The translations under genes and the position numbers were made by a program. The notes below the pieces were generated by a model, which saw nothing but the letters and a program-made list of their open reading frames with translations, was not told the DNA's origin and made no database searches. This document shows positions 50,693 through 61,372 of a DNA stretch of 64,000 nt, one piece after another (the first letter of the stretch is position 1; the number at the start of each line of letters is the position of its first letter). This stretch comes from Lachnospiraceae bacterium (GTDB lineage: Bacteria > Bacillota > Clostridia > Lachnospirales > Lachnospiraceae), in the NCBI GenBank assembly GCA_900768755.1, contig CAAGDV010000038.1:1-64000 (forward strand), read 5' to 3'.

Positions 50693-51259
50693 ATGCGAAG
50701 CGATATTACCATACGCCCTGAGACCCAAAAGGACTACAAAGACATTGTTTCTTTGGTGTTACGGTCGTTTAAGGAGGGTACAAATTACTCGGACGGTACC
50801 GATATTGTAGCGCTGATTGAGGAAATCAGGGTTTCACCATACTACATTCCCGATTTGTCTTTTGTGGCAGAATTGGACGGAATAATTGTGGGGCACTTTC
50901 TGTTTTCGCATTTTCCGCTGTCGCAGACGGCGCAGGGCGGGCACATTGACAGCGGGGATATCGTAATGCTGGCGCCGGTGTCGGTGCATGCGGACTATTT
51001 TCACAGGCATGTGGGCATAACAATGCTCAGACAGGGCATTGAGAGGGTAAAAGAGGCCGGCTTTAAAGGTATCACGGTGGAAGGAGATTATAATTTTTAT
51101 AACCGTGTCGGCTTTAAAACATCATCCGAATACAATATTTTCCCGACAAGCGGAATTCCAATGAAAGAGCCGAGGTGCATGATGTGTCAGGAGACCTTTC
51201 CCGGCTCGCTCAAAGGAATTGGGGGATATGTTGTATACGATATGTACTATAATGCATAG
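50693..51259 (+). CDS. GNAT-family N-acetyltransferase (YhbS-like)
   Basis: A 188-residue GNAT protein: IRPETQKDYKDIVSLVLRSF at the start, LAPVSVHADYFHRHVGITML as the coenzyme-A-binding part (the usual R/Q-x-x-G-x-G/A is changed to RHVGIT) and EGDYNFYNRVGF near the end. Complete, with AAAGGAGAG before the ATG. Substrate unknown. Confidence 0.82.
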   Translation: MRSDITIRPETQKDYKDIVSLVLRSFKEGTNYSDGTDIVALIEEIRVSPYYIPDLSFVAELDGIIVGHFLFSHFPLSQTAQGGHIDSGDIVMLAPVSVHADYFHRHVGITMLRQGIERVKEAGFKGITVEGDYNFYNRVGFKTSSEYNIFPTSGIPMKEPRCMMCQETFPGSLKGIGGYVVYDMYYNA

Positions 51260-51271
51260 CATATAAGAATG

Positions 51272-51326
51272 AGAGATAATGTGAACTGCGCGATTTACCC
51301 GCAGACAATACACATTATCTCTTTTT
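51272..51326. terminator. Terminator after GNAT gene
   Basis: AGAGATAATGTG (51272-51283) and its complement (51311-51322) form a 12-bp stem followed by five T. It isolates the giant surface gene from upstream transcription. Confidence 0.75.
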
Positions 51327-51374
51327 ATATTATCCGAATTGAAAAAGGCACTTTTTTGCCTCAAAAGGAGCGTT

Positions 51375-51402
51375 TTATCGGAAAAAGCGTTTATGGTAGA
51401 AT
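51375..51402 (+). promoter_or_regulatory. Possible promoter of the giant surface gene
   Basis: TTATCG, a 16-nt spacer and TAGAAT (51397-51402), about 80 nt before the ATG. The -35 is weak. Confidence 0.4.
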
Positions 51403-51484
51403 ATATGTATTAAAATATTCATTAAAACGCAACCCAAATATGGCAAAAAAGATACAAGAAAAGACACAAACGGGGGTATATTGG

Positions 51485-54400
51485 ATGAAAGAAAGCTTTG
51501 GAAAAAGAATCCTATGTTATTTGCTGAGCGTTATACTTTTTACATCTGTGTTGGAGATTCCTGTGGGCGCAGCAGAGAGTTTTTCGGATGCAAATAACAT
51601 GGGGAATACGACAGCATCATCAGCAACGACGAATCTGACGGCAGCTGATGACGAACCGGAGAACAGCCTGTATTTTGTATGTAACGGAGGATATTTTGCA
51701 GAAGGATATGAAGCACCGTCGGTCTATCCCGAACGCAATCTTCCGGATGCGACGGTTATCAGTAAACCGGGTTATTCATTTGCCGGCTGGTATGATAATG
51801 AAGAATTGCAGGGCGAAGCTGTCACTGAAGTCAGCGATACGGTATATACGGGAGAAGTGGCACTTTATGCCAAGTGGGCAGATCCCTATTACTATGTGGA
51901 CATTCCGGCAGTTGTGGCAACAGATGGGTCAGAGATAAAGATTAGTGCAGAATCGGACGGTCTGTATGACCAGGAGTTCGTAAATGTAATTATCCATTCA
52001 GAGAATGATTGGAATCTGAAGAGCAATAATACGTTGCTTCCATACCGGGTCACGGAAAAAGATACGACAATGGTAATCGGAAATGATGCAACGATATTGC
52101 AGCTTACTTCTTCCAGTAAGAGTGATGAGAAGGTGTTTGTCTGTGCGGTGACCGAGGAACCCCAAGTGGTCGGACAGTATAAGGATACATTGACCTTCCG
52201 GATAACACATGAAAGTAAAGATTATACAATCACTTATAATGCCGATGGCGGTTTCAAAGATGATCCAAAGAATCCGGGAGAACTGATTCCCATCGGAAAA
52301 GAGACACTTATACCGGGTTCGGCGCTTGACAGCCTGCCCGTCGCCATCAGATCCGGATACACATTCCTCGGATGGTGTTATGATGAAGAGTGTACGAAAT
52401 ATGTTTCTATAAATGACCGCCTTTTAGGTGACATTACATTATATGCCTCTTATGCCGAGAACCAGGAGTTTGAGGCACATTCGATTGCAACCTTTGCGCG
52501 TGCAATTGACGTGGATGGCGCTTCTTTTGTCATTCAGGTGACGGATCTGACCAAAAATCTTAGCGATGAACAGATATTAGCTGCATGTACGCTTAAGAAC
52601 CTGAGTGATTTTACGGAGGAGATTACACTCCGTCTTTCGTATGCAGGGAACAATACATATACGATCAGCAAGGAAAACGGCTGGAAAGAAGGCTCTAATT
52701 ATAAGTTTGTATTAGACAATGATGATTTGTATTTTACAGGATTTGATAAAACAATCCGCGAGTATGAAATCTCTATTCACAAGGATGAGGTAAAAAATGT
52801 ATCTCTGAATCCTAAAATAAAATATATCAATGTGAAAGAACTGTCGAATCTGACTGTGAACGGAGAACGTGTACAGTCTGTTTCGATTGCAACAATGACG
52901 CTTGGCACGGATGGTACGGTCTTAAGTGAAGGCAGCAGTGCATCAGGTAGTTTTACTTATACGGAAAGACCATTGAAGGTCGGAGATCAGATTGCGGTCT
53001 ATTCAGGCAATGTGATTCCGACGATGGATGATGTTGCGTCTTCTGATGACGGAAGTGATGTTTCCTTTTTTGAGATTACGGCCGTCAATGGGACAACTTA
53101 TTCTTATTGCGGCTCACGGACAGAGGATGTTCTGTTTATGCCTGACATCCTGCCTCTTGATAGGGCAAAAGACTGTGACGGAGATGCAGGAAACAACAGC
53201 GTCACTGTTGACAAGGCAGAGTTCACCTTCGATGGCAGCAATGCAGGTCTGAATTCTTCACTTTCTGCCGACACGACGGTAGATGAGGGAGATTATCTGG
53301 CTCTGTATGCAGATATCAATGACCCGGGTACACTTTCTTACGGATTAATTACAAGTGTGCTTTTGTCGGAAGAACAATACATCATAAGCTATCAGCCGCA
53401 GACATGGGAAGATGTAAAGGCGGCGATGGATGTTTACACCACAGAGTCTGTTGAGGGAAAAGAACTGATAGAAGATACAGATGTGGAGGTATTTGAGGAG
53501 AATATCGAACAGCAGTCATTGACCAGCGGTTTTGCATATGATGTTGCAGACCAGATTGCAGAGATGACACTTAGGACAGATTCTTTTGCCGAACTTGAAA
53601 AGACCCTTGCGGAAGAATTGGGAGCAGACATTGAAATCACGGGTGTTCCCCAGATGTCTGTGCTGAAAGCAGCAGGAATGAATAAGCGTGTAGAGATTGG
53701 TCTGCCTAAGGTGAAGGCAGAACTTGATACAAAGCTGCGCCATTTCGACGGAAATGAAAGCGGATTACATCTCGGTCTCGAAATCTCGGTTCCTATTACA
53801 TTCCATGTGGCGCGCTATGCAGATTTTACGATTACCGTTTCGGCAACCTTTGAACAGGAATTGCGTGTTGCTATTCATGTGGACGGAGAAGCTGTCTGGA
53901 AGACATGGGGAATTTTCCCGTATATTGCGGATTATCGCGTGACCGCATCTATGGATTTATATGAGTACACGGGAATTGCATTGGATATCAACTTCAAGAC
54001 TGAGCAGGCAAACAATTATCTGCTTTATCCTTTGCCCGGTGCAAATTCGACCTCCCAGTTCAAGAAGAAGCAAAAGATTGCAAATACCGTAGAAAGCATT
54101 GTTAATGAGCTTTCGGATATGATGGAAACAGGAAGGGAATACATATCCGACAAATCTCCGGTAATGGCAGATATAAACGGAGAGAATCCGGTAGCGGGAG
54201 ATGAGATTTCTGTCGCGAAGACTCTCGCAGAGCGTTATGCGGATCTGTTGGAAGACGAGGGAGAATGGGTTGAGATTTACACCAGAAATATTATAGCACA
54301 GCATATTCGTGTAATTCTTGTCATTGATATTGCCCTTGAAGTGGATTTCGTTGTCTGGGCCAATGTCAACGTTTCAATCGGTATGTCCTTCTGGTACAAA

Positions 54401-57400
54401 AATGCCAAGCGATATGTGTTCAGTCTGCATGTGAAGGGCAGAAAGGCAACGAGCGATACGATTAACATTACTGATGAGCAGTATGAGTTTACCGCATATT
54501 GCATGGGAACGATTGGAATTAAAGCAGGCGTCAGACTGACAATCCGAGTAGGTCTGTTGTCAACCGAACTGGCAAGCATAGGCCTTTCCGCTGAAGCGGG
54601 CGGTTATGTACAGTTATGGGGTTATCTGTATTATATATTGAGATATACGGCTTCAACCGGCAGGGATACCAGGGCAATAGGCGCAATGTATCTTGAAATA
54701 GGCATTTATCTGGATATCAAATTCAGGGCAACGGCGCTTTCCGGTGCGTTTACTTATACGCCTACACTGTTTGAGGCCATGTGGCCGATATACACCGCAG
54801 GAATCCGTGAGAATGTACTTGATTTTGCGGATACCGAAGATACGGTATGTGATATGAAGTATGAGATTAAAAAGGTGCGCCTGCCGGATGATTTCTTTAC
54901 CATGAATTACATGGATATGAAGGAAGGCTTAGATGACGGGGAGTTTTTTACTAAGATATATGAAGATGACAGTGATAAATATTTTGTCATTGAGATGACA
55001 AATGATGCCTTTTCATATGATCCGAAGACGAATATTATTACAGTAGATCCGGGCTCTGAAAAATCAGTAGACGGTGAGATGATTGTTACGTGGAAAAATC
55101 AGCCGGGTACGTTCAATACTAATCCGTTCCGGAAGAAAGTGAAGCTCCACTGGGATATGCTTCGCTCTGGATATGTCATCGGATTTATAAGCAATGGTGG
55201 TTCTTATGTCGCACCAATTGATAAAAGATACGGAAGTGAGATTACAAAGCCTGACGATCCCACAAAGCAGGGTTATACCTTTGCAGGCTGGTATCTGGAT
55301 GAGGAACTGACAAAGCCATATACATTTCCGAGTGTAATGCCGGATGAGGATGCACTTGTCTATGCAAAATGGACTCCTGCGCAGGTTACTTATACGGTCA
55401 AAACATATCTGCAGGGAACCAATGGTGTATATGAAGTGCCTAAGGATGGCGTTGCAACAGGCATGGCTTATACAGATTCTATAATCAGGCCGCAGCCTGG
55501 GGTAATTGAAGGTTATGAGACACCGGAGGTAAGAGCAGTCAAGGTTAAGGCCGACGGAACTACCTTAATTGAATACTATTACACGAGAAATAAATATTCA
55601 GCAACCTTTAAATCAGATAGTGAAGTGGTTTCTACGGGTTCTTACCGCTATGGCACTATGATGCCCGTACCGGCAGTATATAAGCCGGGTTATGGTTTTG
55701 CCGGTTGGATTTTGGAAGGAAATAATGTAGTGGAGGAGGTTTTGCTGGAAGTACCGGCCAAAGATGTGACCTATTATGCATCATGGACACCGAAGTCAGG
55801 AATCGGCTATACTGTGAAATATTATGTTCAGGAAGATAACGGTGAAGGCTATCGCTTGAATGAGATTACGTATTTATCAGGTGAAACGGGAGCAACTGTG
55901 ACAGCTCCGGCGGGTTCTTATGATGCAGCAATCTATCATCTTAAAGACAATGCATCATTGCCGGGCGGAGTAATCAAGGCGGACGGCAGTCTGGAGCTGA
56001 GAGTTTACTATGACCTTAACACATATAGTGTCACATACGACACCGTGGCTGCCGATGCTGTAATGCCGGACGGATGTGCGATGACATTTACTGCAAGACC
56101 GGGACAGAAGCTTGTTACGGAAACACCGAAAAGAGAAGGCTATATTTTTAAGGGCTGGTATCTGGATGCAGGTTATAATAATGCATTTGACAATACAATG
56201 CCAAGCCGGAATATTACAATCTATGCAAAATGGGAAAGAATTCAGGTAAATTATACAGTCAGACATTATCAGGAAGACCTGGCAATTCTGAACGAGTACG
56301 GATACAATGAGGGAGGGGATGTAACCTATACGCTTGTTGAGGAAGAAGTATTTTCTTCACCTATAGGTGAAACAGTTTCTCCCGATACAAAGAGCTACGA
56401 AGGATTTACTGCTCCAGCCGTGATAACGGAAACCGTAACAGTTGATTCGGAAGGCAACGGAACCCTTGTAATCGATTATTATTACGCGAGAAAAGTATAT
56501 ACCTTGGCATGGTCTTATGCTGACCCTGATTCCGATACCGGAAATGGTGACAGGGCTGAGGCTTATGAACACGATTATCAATTCGGGGCGCCGATTACGA
56601 TACCGGATCAAAGAGAGTTCAGCAACATCAAAAACGGATACCTTGTAGAGGGCTGGTATACTGACCAGAATCTTACGCAACCTTTCAATTATGAAACGAT
56701 GCCTGCAAAGAACCTTGCGGTATTCCCGAAGTGGGTTGCACAAAACATTGAGTACAGAGTTTGTTATGAATTTAGGGATGGAGCGTTAGTAAAGGACACA
56801 ATAATCGAAACCTTTACAGGGCTTGCTGACAGTGAAGTTGAGGCGCCTGAGGTAAAAACCTTTGAAGGATACACCTTTGATGAAAGTACCAGGCTTCCGG
56901 GTAAATATACGATTGATCCGGATGACCCGTACGTCAGATATGTTTATAACATTAAGTCTTATACAATGACTTATATTTATGAAAGCAATAGCGGTACGAA
57001 GACAGATTCAGTTCAAAAAAAATACGGAGAAGATATAAGAAACAATCCGGTTAGAGACGGTTATGCATTTGCAGGCTGGTATACCGAGTATAATCCTACG
57101 GATTCAACCTTCAATAATCTGTATGAGGGAACAACAATGCCCGATGGGAACCTGACATTGTATGGCAGATGGGAATACGGTAAGCAGTCTTATCAGGTAG
57201 TGCATTATCTGGAGAGGTTGGATGGCAGTAAAATCCTGTATCTGGTGGAAAATCTGACCGGAAATTCGGGTGAGATAGTTACACCACAATCGAAGGCACC
57301 GCAAGGATATGAGAATGTAACACCTGTTTCACACACACTTGTAGCCGGCTCAGTTGAAAATAATCGTATTGAATATGTATATGAGAGAAAACAGTATCAG

Positions 57401-59800
57401 GTAACTTATAACTTAAACGGCGGAACCGAAGGCAGGGAATCAGATACTCTTAAGTATGAAGCGGAGATTAATAATTATCCCGGCAGAGCAGGTTATGAGT
57501 TTACCGGCTGGTATCTGGACAGTGAACTGCATACACCATTAACGGATATGAATATGCCCGCACACAATCTGACATTATATGCCGGATGGAATGCTATAAA
57601 AAGCCTGTATATAGTGGAACATTATAGAGAAAATGTAATGACAGGCGGTTATTTGCTGGTAGAGAGAACATATAATTATGCTTTTACTGATTCAACGGTT
57701 GAACCGGAAGTAAAGCAGTATGCCGGATATTGCTCACCATCTGTGACAAGCGATACAGTGCGGGGAGATTCATCTAATCCGCTTGTAATCAAATATTATT
57801 ATGATTGCAATAAGCATACGCTGACTCTTCATGATGCAGTCTGTACGGATAACATTTCTGTATCGGATATGACATTGGTGAAGAAATACGGCAGCAGAAT
57901 ACCTGAGCAGACAAGAAAGAATTTTATTTTCGGCGGATGGTATAAGGATGCGGATTATACGGAAGAATACAATGGCATGATGCCTGATGCAGACTTGACT
58001 TTGTATGCAAAGTGGATTCCAGAGATGCGCTACTATAAAATTGTCTATAGTATGCAGACGGTAAACGGAGGATATGTTAATTTTAAGGTTGTGGAAGGCA
58101 ATGCACCGATTGGCACATCAGTTACACCGGAGACAATTATTCTTACCGGTCACACAATACCTGATTTTTCACCGGTAGTTATTTCTGAAAATTATTACGG
58201 AAATGTGTTTGTATTGAAGTATCCGAGAAAGATTTATACCGTTACCTTTAAGACGGATAATGGAGATAGCGATATAATACGGAGAGGATATTACGAAAGT
58301 GAAATCATTCCGCCGGTTCCGAAGAAAGAGGGATACACCTTTATGGGCTGGGACAGCAGCGTGGCGGATACGATTCCGGACAGGGATGTAACATATACAG
58401 CCAAGTGGGCGATTAACTCTTATCATATTGCATTTATGGTGGACAATCAGGATATGGGTGCAACCTATGTATACGGACAGACTATTAAGAAGCCGGCAAA
58501 TCCTTCAAAAGACGGTTATGTATTTAAGGGCTGGAGCGGTACAATTCCTGATACCATGCCTGCACGGAATGTAAACCTGACAGCTGTATGGGAACTTCAG
58601 AGATATACAATCACCTATGACCTGGGTGGCGGAAGGGCGATTCACAATCCGTATACTTATACTTATGAAAGCTCAACATTCACACTGGAGGAACCGACCA
58701 AGAGTCATTATGAGTTCTTAGGCTGGAGCTGGACTGAAAACGGTGAAGAGAAGTTTGCAGAGACTGTTACTATACCGAAGAACTCAACAGGAAATCGTCA
58801 CTACGTGGCAAACTGGAAGGAAATCAAATACAAGATTACCTTCGCAGACAATGGCGTCGCCCTCGGAATGGATGTTCAGGAGGTTACCTATGAGCAAAGA
58901 GTGCGGTTGAAGAAATGCGCTTCAGCACCGGAAGGCTACAGATTCTACGCCTGGTCACCTGTAAAGGAAGACCCTTATGCCAGATATTTCGATCAGAGCT
59001 GGGTGGAACATATAGAAAGTGATATTACACTGTACCCTATGTATGTACCGATAAAGTATCGTGTGACCTTTAATTATAATAAGACACCGAATATATATAC
59101 ATATAACGAATATGATTATATGACGGGGATTGACATTCCGCAGGTCGATACAACAGATACCCTGCGGCATTACTGGGGCTATGTACTGCAGGGTTGGGAT
59201 ATGTACAAAAGCAACGGAGACAAGGCAGCATATTTTGACGCTGCAAAGGATAAGAGTTTTACCTTATGCTATGCTGATAACCTGAAACTCTATGCCGTTT
59301 GGAAGCCAAATAACAAATATGTATACACTCCGTCGGACTATAAACGTAATGTATACAATATTACGGATGGCAAGAATAGGGAAATCTCTTTTACCTTCTA
59401 TGTGGACGGAAAACAGACCAAGCAGGCGGTAACCGGTGACTACGGACTTGGAAACGGCGCTGACTATGTTATTAATATGGACAATATGTCCTATGATGTG
59501 GTAAGCAAAGAGTTCAATAAGATTAAAGTTCAAGTACAGTATAATGTTCATAAGATTAAAACCGGTTATGCAGTCATGACACTGAAATATAAGACCAAAA
59601 ACGGCGAAGAGGTTACATGGAAAACTGAATCAACAGATCTTGACAGTACCAAAATTACCCAATACTTCTCGTATGAACTTGATCGTACAGATATTGAATA
59701 CTTTAAAGTTGAGTTTGATGCAAGCGGTGGCGGAGAAGATGAGTACAATCTTGATCAGGTAAGACTCTGGGTAACTTATTCAAAACAGGACAGCGAGTGA
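51485..59800 (+). CDS. Giant secreted protein with InlB/Flg_new-type repeats
   Basis: A 2771-residue exported protein. A signal peptide (ILCYLLSVILFTSVLEIPVGA) is followed by two Listeria-Bacteroides-type repeats (~61-130 and ~248-320; FAGWY...LYAKW). A unique strand-rich middle follows (~330-1220). From ~1230 to 2610 about twelve FxGWYxD...LYAKW repeats alternate in part with YTVKHYQED-type mucin-binding-like units. A last ~160-residue strand domain ends in a plain DSE. There is no LPXTG, lipobox or C-terminal membrane helix, so surface attachment must be indirect or the protein is released. Such repeats occur in adhesins. Two small exported partners follow 24 nt downstream. Frames open further upstream, but GGGGG lies only before ATG 51485. 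Confidence 0.88.
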   Translation: MKESFGKRILCYLLSVILFTSVLEIPVGAAESFSDANNMGNTTASSATTNLTAADDEPENSLYFVCNGGYFAEGYEAPSVYPERNLPDATVISKPGYSFAGWYDNEELQGEAVTEVSDTVYTGEVALYAKWADPYYYVDIPAVVATDGSEIKISAESDGLYDQEFVNVIIHSENDWNLKSNNTLLPYRVTEKDTTMVIGNDATILQLTSSSKSDEKVFVCAVTEEPQVVGQYKDTLTFRITHESKDYTITYNADGGFKDDPKNPGELIPIGKETLIPGSALDSLPVAIRSGYTFLGWCYDEECTKYVSINDRLLGDITLYASYAENQEFEAHSIATFARAIDVDGASFVIQVTDLTKNLSDEQILAACTLKNLSDFTEEITLRLSYAGNNTYTISKENGWKEGSNYKFVLDNDDLYFTGFDKTIREYEISIHKDEVKNVSLNPKIKYINVKELSNLTVNGERVQSVSIATMTLGTDGTVLSEGSSASGSFTYTERPLKVGDQIAVYSGNVIPTMDDVASSDDGSDVSFFEITAVNGTTYSYCGSRTEDVLFMPDILPLDRAKDCDGDAGNNSVTVDKAEFTFDGSNAGLNSSLSADTTVDEGDYLALYADINDPGTLSYGLITSVLLSEEQYIISYQPQTWEDVKAAMDVYTTESVEGKELIEDTDVEVFEENIEQQSLTSGFAYDVADQIAEMTLRTDSFAELEKTLAEELGADIEITGVPQMSVLKAAGMNKRVEIGLPKVKAELDTKLRHFDGNESGLHLGLEISVPITFHVARYADFTITVSATFEQELRVAIHVDGEAVWKTWGIFPYIADYRVTASMDLYEYTGIALDINFKTEQANNYLLYPLPGANSTSQFKKKQKIANTVESIVNELSDMMETGREYISDKSPVMADINGENPVAGDEISVAKTLAERYADLLEDEGEWVEIYTRNIIAQHIRVILVIDIALEVDFVVWANVNVSIGMSFWYKNAKRYVFSLHVKGRKATSDTINITDEQYEFTAYCMGTIGIKAGVRLTIRVGLLSTELASIGLSAEAGGYVQLWGYLYYILRYTASTGRDTRAIGAMYLEIGIYLDIKFRATALSGAFTYTPTLFEAMWPIYTAGIRENVLDFADTEDTVCDMKYEIKKVRLPDDFFTMNYMDMKEGLDDGEFFTKIYEDDSDKYFVIEMTNDAFSYDPKTNIITVDPGSEKSVDGEMIVTWKNQPGTFNTNPFRKKVKLHWDMLRSGYVIGFISNGGSYVAPIDKRYGSEITKPDDPTKQGYTFAGWYLDEELTKPYTFPSVMPDEDALVYAKWTPAQVTYTVKTYLQGTNGVYEVPKDGVATGMAYTDSIIRPQPGVIEGYETPEVRAVKVKADGTTLIEYYYTRNKYSATFKSDSEVVSTGSYRYGTMMPVPAVYKPGYGFAGWILEGNNVVEEVLLEVPAKDVTYYASWTPKSGIGYTVKYYVQEDNGEGYRLNEITYLSGETGATVTAPAGSYDAAIYHLKDNASLPGGVIKADGSLELRVYYDLNTYSVTYDTVAADAVMPDGCAMTFTARPGQKLVTETPKREGYIFKGWYLDAGYNNAFDNTMPSRNITIYAKWERIQVNYTVRHYQEDLAILNEYGYNEGGDVTYTLVEEEVFSSPIGETVSPDTKSYEGFTAPAVITETVTVDSEGNGTLVIDYYYARKVYTLAWSYADPDSDTGNGDRAEAYEHDYQFGAPITIPDQREFSNIKNGYLVEGWYTDQNLTQPFNYETMPAKNLAVFPKWVAQNIEYRVCYEFRDGALVKDTIIETFTGLADSEVEAPEVKTFEGYTFDESTRLPGKYTIDPDDPYVRYVYNIKSYTMTYIYESNSGTKTDSVQKKYGEDIRNNPVRDGYAFAGWYTEYNPTDSTFNNLYEGTTMPDGNLTLYGRWEYGKQSYQVVHYLERLDGSKILYLVENLTGNSGEIVTPQSKAPQGYENVTPVSHTLVAGSVENNRIEYVYERKQYQVTYNLNGGTEGRESDTLKYEAEINNYPGRAGYEFTGWYLDSELHTPLTDMNMPAHNLTLYAGWNAIKSLYIVEHYRENVMTGGYLLVERTYNYAFTDSTVEPEVKQYAGYCSPSVTSDTVRGDSSNPLVIKYYYDCNKHTLTLHDAVCTDNISVSDMTLVKKYGSRIPEQTRKNFIFGGWYKDADYTEEYNGMMPDADLTLYAKWIPEMRYYKIVYSMQTVNGGYVNFKVVEGNAPIGTSVTPETIILTGHTIPDFSPVVISENYYGNVFVLKYPRKIYTVTFKTDNGDSDIIRRGYYESEIIPPVPKKEGYTFMGWDSSVADTIPDRDVTYTAKWAINSYHIAFMVDNQDMGATYVYGQTIKKPANPSKDGYVFKGWSGTIPDTMPARNVNLTAVWELQRYTITYDLGGGRAIHNPYTYTYESSTFTLEEPTKSHYEFLGWSWTENGEEKFAETVTIPKNSTGNRHYVANWKEIKYKITFADNGVALGMDVQEVTYEQRVRLKKCASAPEGYRFYAWSPVKEDPYARYFDQSWVEHIESDITLYPMYVPIKYRVTFNYNKTPNIYTYNEYDYMTGIDIPQVDTTDTLRHYWGYVLQGWDMYKSNGDKAAYFDAAKDKSFTLCYADNLKLYAVWKPNNKYVYTPSDYKRNVYNITDGKNREISFTFYVDGKQTKQAVTGDYGLGNGADYVINMDNMSYDVVSKEFNKIKVQVQYNVHKIKTGYAVMTLKYKTKNGEEVTWKTESTDLDSTKITQYFSYELDRTDIEYFKVEFDASGGGEDEYNLDQVRLWVTYSKQDSE
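55180..59320 (+). repeat. Array of GW-type protein repeats
   Basis: Coding repeats with cores such as FAGWYLDEEL, FKGWYLDAGY, VEGWYTDQNL, FTGWYLDSEL, FGGWYKDADY, FMGWDSSV and FKGWSGTI, each ending in LYAKW or a variant. Units are diverged at DNA level, so the array is old rather than freshly expanded. Confidence 0.75.
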
Positions 59801-59824
59801 TGTCATTATTAAGAGGGGCAGGAT

Positions 59825-60307
59825 ATGAAATATAAAAAAAGAATTTTATTAATAACAGGCATTATACTCGCGATTGCAATGATTGCAGCGGCTTTGTATT
59901 TTAAGCTCATAAGAAAGGATTCGGATTCGGATAATAAGCCGGGTCCGAATCCCGGTACAGGCACGGAGGCTGAGGCGGATTCGACCGAAGATAAGCCGGA
60001 TGGAATTCGCATTCCGGGATACCCGAGGATTACCGTTCAGGCAGATACAAAAGATGTTACGATGAATTTAATGAATCCGAAAGGAAACCCATGCTATTTT
60101 ACTTTTGAGATTGTTCTGACGGATGAGAATGAAACAATTTTTGTTTCGGAAAAGGTGGAGCCGGGAAAGACAATCACTAACGTAACATTATCACGTGCAC
60201 TTGAAAAAGGAGAGTACCCTGCGGTAATCAAAATCAGAACAACCTCTCTTGAAGATGGTTTGGCGATGAACGGGGCAAACGTGGAAACAGTTCTCGTTGT
60301 GCAATAA
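59825..60307 (+). CDS. Small membrane-anchored protein
   Basis: A 160-residue protein: one N-terminal membrane helix (ILLITGIILAIAMIAAALYF), an acidic P/G/T-rich linker (~35-62), and a ~95-residue strand domain (YPRITVQADTKDVTMNLMNP...ETVLVVQ) that looks like an Ig-like or pilin-like sandwich. Unknown family. Located 24 nt after the giant gene and 11 nt before the next, so a joint operon is likely; it may tether or chaperone the giant protein at the membrane. Confidence 0.65.
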   Translation: MKYKKRILLITGIILAIAMIAAALYFKLIRKDSDSDNKPGPNPGTGTEAEADSTEDKPDGIRIPGYPRITVQADTKDVTMNLMNPKGNPCYFTFEIVLTDENETIFVSEKVEPGKTITNVTLSRALEKGEYPAVIKIRTTSLEDGLAMNGANVETVLVVQ

Positions 60308-60318
60308 GGAGGAAACAG

Positions 60319-61299
60319 ATGAAAAAAATACGAATGATTGTGACAGCGATTCTTGCATTTGCAGTTTCATTAACTCCGATATCCGCAAAAGCAGAAGGCG
60401 GCATTGATGTGACGTATCAGGTAGATCCCTCCTACGAGGTAGAACTTCCGTCCGACACTAATGTTCCGTTTCTGACGGAAAAAACATCCTGCGGGACGAT
60501 TCTGATTGAAAAAGCTGTCCTGGAAGAGAATAAATGTATTCTTGTAGATATTAATTCAAATGGTAATTTGATTAATGAACACAATACGGAAGCCAAAATT
60601 CCTTATCAGATTGTAAGTAATGAGGGAAGTTTCAGCAATCATAAATACACCGAGGCAGGAGAGGAGACTAAACTCTACATAGCCATTGGCAAAGAAGACT
60701 GGGAAAAAGCAGTGGGCGGAAGGTATACGGCGGAAATTACATTCACCGTGTCATATGTCGATAAAGAGTATCCGATGAGTACCACGGCATCACAAGGCGC
60801 GGACAAAGTTCCCGCCCCGACAACACATACGATTGTGATTGATACCACGGTTCCGGATGTACATACCGTGGCAATAGATGCTGAGCATGCATCAGCGCTG
60901 TATGTGGAGAGTGACAGGGGAATAAGTGACGCTTACCCGGTACCGCGGTTTTCAACACCGCAATTTAAGTTTACGGCAGAAGACGGTTATATTATTACAC
61001 ATATTTTTTTGAACGGAACAGATGTGACGGATAGTATAAAAGACGATACATTATTGCTTTCGGAGGTCCGGGAAAATCAGGTAATAAAGATTGAGACAGA
61101 AGAAATCCCACAGGAGAGTATAGAAACGCCGGAGACCACGCCGGAAACTCCGTCAGATACAGTTGACCGGCAGGAGGAAGAGAATGCAGAGCATTTTAAT
61201 TTCAGGTGGGTTGTTTTGCCGTTGTTGTCTGCGGGCGTTATAGCAGTTATCATCTTTCTTGTAATAAAGCGTAGAAACAACAAAAAAGATACCGAATAA
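60319..61299 (+). CDS. Secreted protein with C-terminal membrane anchor
   Basis: A 326-residue exported protein: signal peptide (AILAFAVSLTPISAKA), a strand domain of the WxL/SipW-like surface type (IDVTYQVDPSYEVELPSD, GGRYTAEITFTVSY), a second domain (~165-265) and a P/E/T-rich stalk, then a membrane helix (WVVLPLLSAGVIAVIIFLVI) with a KRRNNKK tail. It lacks LPXTG, so it is held by the helix. Ribosome site AAGGAGG. Probably the membrane base of the surface complex. Confidence 0.68.
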   Translation: MKKIRMIVTAILAFAVSLTPISAKAEGGIDVTYQVDPSYEVELPSDTNVPFLTEKTSCGTILIEKAVLEENKCILVDINSNGNLINEHNTEAKIPYQIVSNEGSFSNHKYTEAGEETKLYIAIGKEDWEKAVGGRYTAEITFTVSYVDKEYPMSTTASQGADKVPAPTTHTIVIDTTVPDVHTVAIDAEHASALYVESDRGISDAYPVPRFSTPQFKFTAEDGYIITHIFLNGTDVTDSIKDDTLLLSEVRENQVIKIETEEIPQESIETPETTPETPSDTVDRQEEENAEHFNFRWVVLPLLSAGVIAVIIFLVIKRRNNKKDTE

Positions 61300-61314
61300 C
61301 CTTTACGCATAAGG

Positions 61315-61344
61315 TTGCAATCCTGCCTCCCCATGCTATATAAT
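61315..61344 (+). promoter_or_regulatory. Promoter of LuxR-type gene
   Basis: TTGCAA (61315-61320), 18-nt spacer, TATAAT (61339-61344), 29 nt before the ATG. Confidence 0.65.
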
Positions 61345-61372
61345 ATGATTATTAGCAGAGGAGGAGATTGTG

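Noticed and set aside
55180..59320. Giant gene repeats as recent DNA tandem duplications
   Set aside because: The repeats share only short protein motifs; at DNA level the units are well diverged.
59700..61299. LPXTG sorting signal in the giant protein or its partners
   Set aside because: The three C-termini were read through and none contains LPXTG or a close variant before a hydrophobic tail.
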